Positions 56,150 through 64,000 of a DNA stretch of 64,000 nt are shown in pieces. This DNA comes from Lepus europaeus. Taxonomy: Eukaryota > Chordata > Mammalia > Lagomorpha > Leporidae. The position numbers were made by a program, and so were the translations under genes. The notes under the pieces were generated by a model, which saw nothing but the letters and a program-made list of their open reading frames with translations, searched no databases and had not been told where the DNA came from. The stretch spans positions 15,787,138-15,851,137 of the forward strand of contig NC_084831.1 of the NCBI RefSeq assembly GCF_033115175.1. Reading direction: 5' to 3'. Position 1 is the first letter of the stretch. Every line of letters begins with the position of its first letter.

Positions 56150-56320
56150 AGTGTGTGATGATCAGATCAGGGTATTTGGCATATCTGTTACCTCAGATAT
56201 TTCTTTTTATTGGGAACATTAAAAGGCCTTTGTTAGCTATTTTGATTATTCAGTTAAATATTGTCAACTGTAGTTACCCTATTGTGCTATAGAATATTAG
56301 AAGTTATTCCTCTTACAGAA
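56150..56320 (-). repeat. Ancient L1M-like fragment, copy B
   Basis: ATCTGTTACCTCAGATATTT, GTTAAATATTGTCAACTGTA, TGTGCTATAGAATATTAGAA; better preserved than its block A counterpart. Confidence 0.45.
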
Positions 56321-56675
56321 CTAACCCCCTGTCCCTATGAACCATCCTGTCTCCTCTCTTTCCCCCAAGTCAATCATTCAGTTGAAGGATTGTCACTGTT
56401 GTTGCCCCTGGAGGGGAAGAGTGGTTTCAGAACAGATTGTGGAAGGAACAGATAAACCCAAGGCGGGAGGTGGAGCTGGAATTGGGGAGTACCATGTTGA
56501 ACAGTGTTCAGGAGTGTGGAGAAAGGATACATTTAATAGAAAACATGAGCAAAATTTGAGCTGCAGTCCATTTGCTGTGTTGGTGGGCAGTTGAAGGATA
56601 TTTGTAATATTTTTGGCTTATTTTTCAATCTAAAATCAGCTGAATGAAAAGTAAATGAAATTTTTTTTAAAAAAA

Positions 56676-56985
56676 TTTCTGACAGGAAGAGTGGACAGTG
56701 AGAGAGAGACAGAGAGAAAGGTCTTCCTTTGCCATTGGTTCACCCTCCAATGGCCGGCGCGGCCAGCTCGCTGCGGCCGGCGCACCGCGCTGATCCGAAG
56801 CCAGGAGCCAGGTGCTTCTCCTGGTCTCCCATGCATGGGGTGCAGGGCCCAAGCACTTGGGCCATATAGAGAGCTGGCCTGGAAGAGGGGCAACCAGGAC
56901 AGAATCCGGCGCCCCGACCGGGACTAGAATCTGGTGTGCCGGCGCTGCAAGGTGGAGGATTAGCCTATTGAGCCATGGCGCTGGC
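56676..56985 (-). repeat. C-SINE, young subfamily
   Basis: GACAGGAAGAGTGGACAGTG, CAATGGCCGGCGCGGCCAGC, AGCCATGGCGCTGGCC; a short internal deletion near 56866. Confidence 0.95.
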
Positions 56986-56997
56986 CTGAAAATTTTT

Positions 56998-57295
56998 TTT
57001 TTAAGATTTATTATATTTACTTGAAAGAGAGAGAGGTAGAGACAGAGAATGGTCTTCCATCTGTTGGTTCTCTCCCCAAATGGCCGCAGCGCTGGAGGTG
57101 AGCCTATCCGAAGCTAGGAGCCAGGAGCTTCTTCCAGGACTCCCATATGGGTGCTGGCGCCCAAGCACTTGGACCATCTTCTGTTGCTTTCCCATGAGCA
57201 TTAGCAGGGAGCTGGATTGGAAGTGGAGCAGCCCATGTGGGATGTTGGCACTGAAGGGTGAGGCTTTACCCTAGTATGCCACAGTGACAGCCCCC
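56998..57295 (-). repeat. C-SINE
   Basis: TTTAAGATTTATTATATTTA, CATCTGTTGGTTCTCTCCCC, GCCACAGTGACAGCCCCC. Confidence 0.95.
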
Positions 57296-58122
57296 ATGAA
57301 TGAAGTTTCTTAAAGAATGATTGTCTTCCTCTGGTTTCAGAGTCATTGTGATACAGCTCACTGTTACTACTCACTAACAATGCTGTGGGCAGAGTGCAAT
57401 TTTAAATCTCTCCTGAAATGGAGTTAAACTGTCCATATCACTTAATTTCCTTGAGAACCATATTTTTACTGTTTAAAATTAACAGTATGTTTTTAAATTA
57501 AATCATTAGATTTTAAAATAGAAACATTCATGTATTATATAACTTGGAAAAGATAATTCCTATGAATATCATCAGTTCAGTTCTGATTTGTTTAAATCAC
57601 TATCTGATATAATTTGTTTGTGTTGAAATAGCGCCTCAAATATAAAGTAAAATAGAAAGTATTGAAATAGTGCCTCAAATATAAGCTAAGCTATGCTTGA
57701 ATTATTTTAGGTCATGGATTTTATTTACTTTGTTCATCACAGGGCCAAAGGAAGTGTTGGAGCATTCGAGTAGCTCATAAACCAGTCAAGATGGTGCAAG
57801 GAATAACTCTAGGTTTTTGAATAATGCCTACGTTTCAGAGTACCTGAAAGATATTTCTGTTGGGTTGATTATCAAATAAATTCTATCCCCATCTTGCAAA
57901 TTCATGTGTATAAATTTATTAGATGTTCAGAGAAATTAGGTCATCAGAATCTGTTTAACTTGATGTTTCCTTATACTTGGTTGATGGAGTTCTGCCCTCT
58001 GCAACCACCACCATGCAATACCGATTAAGTTTTTGCAAAACACGAACTGGGAGACACTAGTGTTTGGTGAGTCAGTAATCTCCATACAGCTCGTAGCTGT
58101 TGATATGGCCAAATATTTGCTA

Positions 58123-58585
58123 TGGGTACAAAAATGGGAAAAGTTTCCTTTAGGTTTCTGAGGCAGGTGAGTGGTGGAGACTCCGGGAGAGGCGTGGATT
58201 TGATTTATTCCTTTTGTGGCCTAAACTCCACTGGAGAACGGTGGTCCAGCTACGCTCATTTGGACCCTCCTAGGGTGGGACTGCCCGTGATGTGTACGAG
58301 AGACATCTCTGGGGTATCCACGGGGCAGTAGCTCCATCTCCACTTCAAATGAGGCACAGGTTCGGAAGGGGGAAGCAGGCCAGCATGAGGATTCAAAGTG
58401 ACTGTCTCTGGCTGCAGGGGAAGCCTCTGAGATGGGGCCACAGTGTCCAGTTTCCTCTGTTCTTGGGTCAGTGACACCAGCGTGAGTATTTGACTGTTGT
58501 CAGGTCTTCTGAAAAGCTTGCAGTCATTTCAAAGCCAAGATTCTGCTACTCTGAGCTCACGCCATTACCTGTTCTGTTTGTGATT
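58123..58585 (+). repeat. Near-identical patch shared by blocks A and B (copy B)
   Basis: Offset exactly 44166 bp from copy A through the whole 463-bp patch. It is GC-richer than the AT-rich block B sequence around it, which suggests copy A was the donor. Confidence 0.93.
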
Positions 58586-59037
58586 CAGAGATTTTTCAAA
58601 TAGCTGTTGCTGTGAAATTTTTTCTTAATCTGTGATCACTTATACCAGAAGTTAAGTTTTTTTTGGGAACTTGCACTAGTGATCTGTACGTTCTTTGTAT
58701 TTGATAATTTTAGCATGATTTTGCCCTTTCTTTCTTGTCACATATACTGCCCCAGCTCCTCTCACTGCACCCTGGAAAATGCACATCTTATCTTTGGGAT
58801 TGACCCCCTTTCCTGCTGCACGTCTTACATGTTGGTGAAGATGCACTGTCCTTACAGCTTGCTGTTGGTTCTCATTAAGTCAGATCCATGAACAGGAAAA
58901 TCATGTCACAATTGTGGGGTCTCCAAGACTGAAATGGAGTCAGTGTGTTCAGTTTCCTATTGGGTCAGTGATACTGGTTTAAGTATTTTGTTATTTTATG
59001 GTATTCTGATAAGCTTGCAGTAATTTCAAAGTCTGTA

Positions 59038-59345
59038 TTTTTTTTTTTTTTTATTTGAAAGAGAGGGAGAGACAGAGGCAAGTTTTCCATTGGCTGGTTC
59101 ATTCCTCAGATGGCTGCAACGGCTGGGGTTGGGCCATGCGGATGCCAGGAGCATGGCAGAGCCTCTTTTGGGTCTTCCATGTGGGTACAGGGCTTCAAGC
59201 ACCAGGGCCATCCTCTGCTTTTTTCCCAGAAGCATTAGCAGGGAGCTGGATTGGAAGTGGAGCCGCCAGGTCTCCAACTTGTGCCCATATGGGAAGCCAT
59301 TGTCGCCGAAGGAGCCTTAACACATTGTACCACAATGCTGGCTCC
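59038..59345 (-). repeat. C-SINE
   Basis: T14, ATTTGAAAGAGAGGGAGAGA, CATTGGCTGGTTCATTCCTC, CCACAATGCTGGCTCCC. Not in block A. Confidence 0.94.
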
Positions 59346-59397
59346 CAGATTCATGTAATAAATGGTTCTGTTTGTGATCCAGAAATTTTCAGACAGA

Positions 59398-59700
59398 TTT
59401 ATTTATTTATTATTTTTTTAAAAGATTTATTTATTTTTTACTTGAGTCAAGAGTTAGAGAGGAGAGGCAGAGAGAGAGGTCTTCCATCCGATGGTTCACT
59501 CCCCAGATGGCCGCAATGGCTGGAACTGCGCCGATCCGAAGTCAGGAGCCTGGAGCTCTTTTCTGGGCCTCCCAGGTGGGTGCAGGGGCCCAAGCATTGA
59601 GGCCGTCTGCTGCTGCTCTCCTAGGCACATTAGCAGGGAGCTGGATTGGAAGTGGAGCAGCCAGGACTCCTCAGTGCTCATAACCCACTGTGGGACCCGA
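59398..59700 (-). repeat. C-SINE
   Basis: AAAAGATTTATTTATTTTTT, CATCCGATGGTTCACTCCCC, GGAGCAGCCAGGACTCC. Not in block A. Confidence 0.94.
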
Positions 59701-60869
59701 AAATTTTTGTTAATCTGTGTTCACATGTACCAGAAGTTAAATTATTTTGGGAGCTGGTGATGGTGATCTGTACATTCTTTGTGTAATTTTTTCATGTGGT
59801 GTTGCTTCTTATTTTTTGTCACACATACTGCCCCTGCTCTCCTCTCCCCTGATAAACTCACATCTCGTCTTTTTGATTAGTATCCCCACTTTTCCTATTG
59901 CACATCTTACATGGAAATGAAAATGCACTGTCCTTACAACTTGTCCTTCGATCTGGTTTGGTCAGAAGCATGAACAGGAAAATCATTTCACATGTGAGAG
60001 TTCTTCAAAAAATTACTGAAATTGCGTATTATGCAAAAATTATAGATGGTTTTCAGTTTTTTTTGCACCTAAAAACTTTAGTTTTTCCATGAACCTCTTG
60101 AAGTACCTTGTATAAGAACACATGTAGCCTGACTCAAGATTTCTTCTATCTTGTACAGACATAGCCTCTAATTTCTGGAACTTCCTCAGAATTACCCCCT
60201 CCTTTACAGAATTACCCCCTCCTTTTAAACCCTGCACTTTCAATCACATTACCTATTCTTTATTTCCACATCTACCTCTCTAGTGAAAATTTCCCACTTA
60301 AGTCTTTAATTACTCTGGTAGTCTCATAGCTAAGTTCCCTGACTTTGTCTGGTTCCCTCTGACAGCCCATTCACCTTGGAAAACAGGACCCAATTGGTGT
60401 TCCTAAAACTTGTTCGTAAACATGAAAGAAACGGACACTTGCTGCTCCTCATCCACTTGCAGTTAGTACTCTGCCTAGCTTTCAGGGCCTGTATGACTTA
60501 GACCGTGCAGTTTGTTGGTTTCTTCCACTTGTTAGCCTTTTTTCCTGATACTCCAGGAAACTAGAGATTCATTCTCACCTTATTTTGGACCAGTCTCCCA
60601 TATTTGTTTTGAAAAATATGGTACTTGTGGTTTCTAGTATAAATTTGTATCAATCTGAGGCTACTGTTGTTAGCCTCTTTTGCTTGTGACCAGTGACATA
60701 CACGACGGTGCATGTTATGCTATCTGGCATGGTATTTGGTACAGTAGGCATTTGGTAAATTACTGAAATGTCTTCTGGCTTTGAAAGCAGGATTTCTGTA
60801 TTTCCCACTGTACTACTGTAATGGACATTTCAGTATCCTGCTGACTTTCACAGTTAATAGAGTTGTTTC

Positions 60870-61740
60870 TTCGATGAACAGAAGCATATTATAATAAATG
60901 TTTTAGCTCCTAACTTGTGATCTGATTGAATAAGACTGTTAGGTACTTGGAGTCTTGTTCTTTAAGTGACACTTAGCAGCAGAAATATTGTAGAACTTTT
61001 TGCATTTGTTTTTTCCCTTTAGAACAACAAGAAAAGATTTAACAGTGAATACGTTTCTAACAATATTACATTACCATGTTGGTAGTCGTCATAGTTATTT
61101 TTAATAGGTATATAGTATTTCATCCAGTGGTGTATCATTTGCCATTTTTCTGTTGCATTAACTGTCTTGATGTTATGGCATTCCATTTTTTCTTGATAAG
61201 GTGTCTTCTTCCTTTGGGATAAATTATCTTCAGTGAAATTATTGATGTGAGTATTTTTATAGCTCTTAAAATAATGTATGAAGGACATTAAAAAATTACC
61301 TGGGTCATGAAGTAGATCAAGGACTTTGAGAATGGTTTATCAGGATTTGATAGCTATAGACTTCAGACCTTAGTGTTTTTCTTGATTGTTGAATTTTTCT
61401 TGGAGATTTTTTCATTTTAATGTTTTGTTTCCTTGCAGTTTAGGAGGCTAGAAGTCTACAATGAAGATATCGGCAGGGTTGGTTTTTTTGAAGGGCTTGT
61501 AGATCACTGACTTTGGATGTCTTCACGTGGTCTTCCCTATGTAACTGTTTGTGTCTTAATCCTCTCTTTGTTAAGGACACCAGTCATGTTTGATTAGAGT
61601 TTACCTATGACCTTAGTTTCTTAAAGGTCTATTCTCCAAACACAGTCACATTGGAAAGTACTGGGGGTTAGGACTTGAACATACGAATTTTGTGGGGTCT
61701 TGGGGTGGATAGTTCAGCTGATAAGGTGCAGTATGCATCA
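60870..61740. other. CDC42 intron 1, AT-rich, no SINE
   Basis: 61060-61260 (AATAGGTATATAGTATTTCA, GTGTATCATTTGCCATTTTT) resembles an ancient L1; the rest is unassigned. Confidence 0.5.
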
Positions 61741-61960
61741 TTCTCTTTAATAATTGTATAGTATTCTTAATGCTGTAACCTGTTTTGCCAGCCCCTTGTT
61801 ACTGCACATATAGATAATCTCATTTCGCTCCTGCAAGCAAGGCTGCAGTGAATATCCTTGAACTTCCCTCTTTGTGTACTTTGTGAAAGGCTTAGAAATG
61901 GAATTGTCAGGACAGAGAGTGGATGTGCTAAGTTTTGGTGCTTACTTGTCTAAACCTGGA
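61740..61960 (+). repeat. Ancient L1M-like fragment
   Basis: ATTGTATAGTATTCTTAATG, GGCTGCAGTGAATATCCTTG, GAAATGGAATTGTCAGG follow a well-known L1M segment. Confidence 0.6.
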
Positions 61961-62224
61961 AGGCTTGTTTCTTAATAATCCTAATAGTTTTTGAAAGCAA
62001 CAATTTAGCTTTTATTTTAGGCACTAAACTCCCTGTGTGTTAAGTCCTAATATTTTGGGACAAAATCTTATTGTAATTTTCAGTCTCATCTAGGAAATAC
62101 TTTATTAGTATTTTTCGTTTTGTTTTATTTTCAGAGATTCAAAATTGGCTTTCACCTTTTTGGAGTTACCAGCTCTAGAAGATTGCCTAGTTCTAAATTG
62201 GCTGCTTATCTAGATAACTTCACA

Positions 62225-62450
62225 GTGATAGCAAGAGCTCATATTTGAGTGTTTAGTGCTGTATGCTAGGAACTCACTTCTCACAAACAACTTGGGATGT
62301 GGATGCTTTTATCTCTGTTTTACAAATGGAGAAAGAAAGGTTTAAAGATGTTAAGAAGCTTGCCCCAAATCACACAGGAATGGGAATAATGCGCTTCACA
62401 GCTACTTGGCTTGAAAGCTTGTGCTGTTTGCTACTATTCTGTACTGTCTT
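62225..62450 (-). repeat. MIR
   Basis: TATCTCTGTTTTACAAATGG, AGAAGCTTGCCCCAAATCAC in inverted MIR order. Confidence 0.75.
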
Positions 62451-62514
62451 CCTAGATAGACTTGATAAAAAATATTTGGTTAATGATTAAGTAATATTAT
62501 TTTGTCTCTATTTA

Positions 62515-62595
62515 AAAGAGATATAGATTACACCCTTTATAAACTTTAGTTTATAAACTTGATAAAAAAGAGATATAGGTTACACCCTTTGTGTA
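62515..62595 (+). repeat. Short direct repeat
   Basis: GAGATATAGATTACACCCTT (62518) recurs as GAGATATAGGTTACACCCTT (62570), about 52 bp apart. Confidence 0.85.
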
Positions 62596-62789
62596 ACATT
62601 CCAAGTCCCCTGGCTACAAATGTGACATGTGGTTTAAACTGCAGGATTGATCAAATTAGCAAAATACCCTGTCACATGGAAGCCAGGCTTTTCCTGAGTT
62701 CCTTCTTATTTATAGGGTTTAGCTGCTTTCACTCCACTCTCACTTAGCAGCAGTGGTTCTGATCTTTACCATACTGTTAATTTTGGTGT

Positions 62790-63030
62790 CTGTGAGTGTT
62801 AATGGAGCTGAAGAATAAGGTGCTATGTTAGGCGTTTACCCTGAGTCAGCTGGTGTGTACTAGTGGCTTTGTATCCATGACCCCATTTCTCATGATAGCA
62901 GTTGTGTGAGTTTCTGTTACTTGTAAATGAGAACTGTAAGGTGTAGAAGTAGAGAAACTTGTTGGGTCACATAGGTGGGATTAGAGCTGAGATGGAATCC
63001 ATAAGTGCCTGTCTTGAAAAATCTCATGCC
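62790..63030 (-). repeat. MIR, diverged
   Basis: GGCGTTTACCCTGAGTCAGC, GTGGGATTAGAGCTGAGATG in inverted MIR order. Confidence 0.55.
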
Positions 63031-63725
63031 TTTCTTTATGTTATTAGTAGTCAACAAGGTTTTACAAATATTTCAACATTTTGTTTTTTCTTGTCCTGAT
63101 ACATGGTTCATTACTATATTAGAGTAGGAGCCTGGGGAAGGAGATAAAGTTCAGGATAATCCTACTACTTCCACAGAAAGTTTGAATGTATCAGAATAAA
63201 CACAAGCACATCTAAGTAAAAATAACACGTGTAAGTATATGTGGTCCATTTTAGCAGTAATTGGACACCTACTGTGTGACTGGTAATGACCAGTCTGGTT
63301 TCAGCAAAATTCATGCCTTTAGGAGATTTCCTTATTTTTAAATCTGTCTCCTTTGCTGTAGTGTAACAAGCAAACAGGATAATAATAGGTTATGACTGTA
63401 CTGTTAAGGAAATACACAGGGTAATATGACAGGGAGTAAGGGGGAGGGAGCCGTTGCTCTGGTTCACGTGATGAGGGAAGGACTTTCTGAGGAGATGGTG
63501 ACTGGAGCTGAGATCTACAGGGTGAGAAAGCAACAGCAAGGGAATGGAATGAACATGAGGGTATTTCAACAGTTTGTGGAAAATGGAATTAATTTTAAGT
63601 TTATTTTGGTGCAAAAATTTTGAAATCCATGCTTTTTTTCTCATGACACATATTTTCCATGAACTTTTTGAAGTTCCCTCATAAATGTGATTTTGAAAAA
63701 AATTTGAGCAAAATAAAGCTGATTA
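63030..63725. other. CDC42 intron 1, unassigned
   Basis: No SINE and no exon recognised. Confidence 0.5.
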
Positions 63726-63729
63726 TTTA

Positions 63730-64000
63730 TTTATTTTAAGATTTATTTATTTACTTGAGAGAGAGAGAGTTACAGATAGAAATAGGGAGAGACAGATAAT
63801 GGTCTTCCATCTGCTGGTTCACTCCCCAAATGGCCACAACAGCTGGAGCTGGGCCCATCCGAAGCCAAGAGTCAGGAGCTTCTTCCAGGTCTCCTACTGG
63901 GTACAAGAGCCCAAGCACTCGGGCCATCTTCCACTGCTTTCCCAGGCCATAGCAGAGAGCTGGACCAGAAGTGGAGCAGCTGGGACTCGAACCAACCGTC
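63730..64000 (-). repeat. C-SINE, cut by window end
   Basis: TTAAGATTTATTTATTTACT, CATCTGCTGGTTCACTCCCC, GGGACTCGAACCAACC at the last base. Confidence 0.95.

Larger units (their letters stand above)
52540..60870 (+). repeat. Old segmental duplication, block B (in CDC42 intron 1)
   Basis: Partner of block A, longer because of additional C-SINEs (about 53640, 54400-57300, 59040-59700). It is more AT-rich than A, in keeping with its surroundings. Confidence 0.8.
48029..64000 (+). other. CDC42: CDC42 intron 1 (5' part)
   Basis: Starts at the GTGAGT donor and runs past the window end; no sequence resembling the CDC42 exon with the ATG was found. The first 2.7 kb (48029-50770) and 60870-63729 lack C-SINEs; the middle carries many C-SINEs and duplication block B. 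Confidence 0.7.

Noticed and set aside
60870-64000. CDC42 coding exon with the start codon
   Set aside because: No match to the conserved N-terminal GTPase sequence was found; it lies beyond the window.

Overview
The window is nuclear DNA of a lagomorph, almost certainly rabbit (Oryctolagus) or a close relative. About sixty copies of the tRNA-derived lagomorph C-SINE (tRNA-like head, body with CCACTGGTTCACTCCCCA on one strand, A-rich tail) cover it on both strands, together with older MIR, L2 and L1M remnants. Genes are intron-split, with GT-AG junctions, a TATA promoter, AATAAA signals and CpG-island promoters. There are no bacterial operons, CRISPR arrays or tRNA/rRNA genes. The gene order (pancreatic elastase 3, elastase 3 copy, CpG island, CDC42 promoter, all on +) matches human 1p36.12: CELA3B, CELA3A, LINC00339, CDC42.

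Region by region. 0.6-6.5 kb: a complete eight-exon CELA3B-like serine protease gene that splices to an intact 268-residue preproenzyme with TATA box and poly(A) signal. 6.5-24.4 kb: intergenic DNA with SINEs, four CTCF-like motifs (two within or just after the gene, a convergent pair at 16.2 kb), a 10-copy minisatellite that grew inside a SINE, a G-rich/CpG tract, and block A of an old duplication. 24.4-26.9 kb: a second CELA3 copy that is clearly a pseudogene (exons 2 and 4-7 missing, catalytic His region and stop codon lost). 27.9-28.9 kb: a CpG island in the LINC00339 position. 29-47 kb: SINE-dense DNA with an interstitial telomere-like array at 42.9 kb. 47.8-49.2 kb: the CDC42 CpG-island promoter and 5' noncoding exon 1, whose splice donor is at 48029. 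48-64 kb: CDC42 intron 1; the CDC42 start codon is not in the window. This intron holds block B of the duplication.

Functionally, one acinar-pancreas digestive protease gene and its dead duplicate lie next to a ubiquitously expressed small-GTPase gene; the CTCF-like motifs between them could separate the two domains. The most unusual structure is the pair of blocks A (about 9.9-15.7 kb) and B (about 52.5-60.9 kb). They are old, well-diverged copies, yet share a 374-bp perfectly identical patch (13957-14330 and 58123-58496) flanked by diverged sequence, the signature expected of gene conversion between the elastase intergenic region and CDC42 intron 1. SINE borders below are read by eye and are good to roughly 10-20 bases unless a target-site duplication is given.
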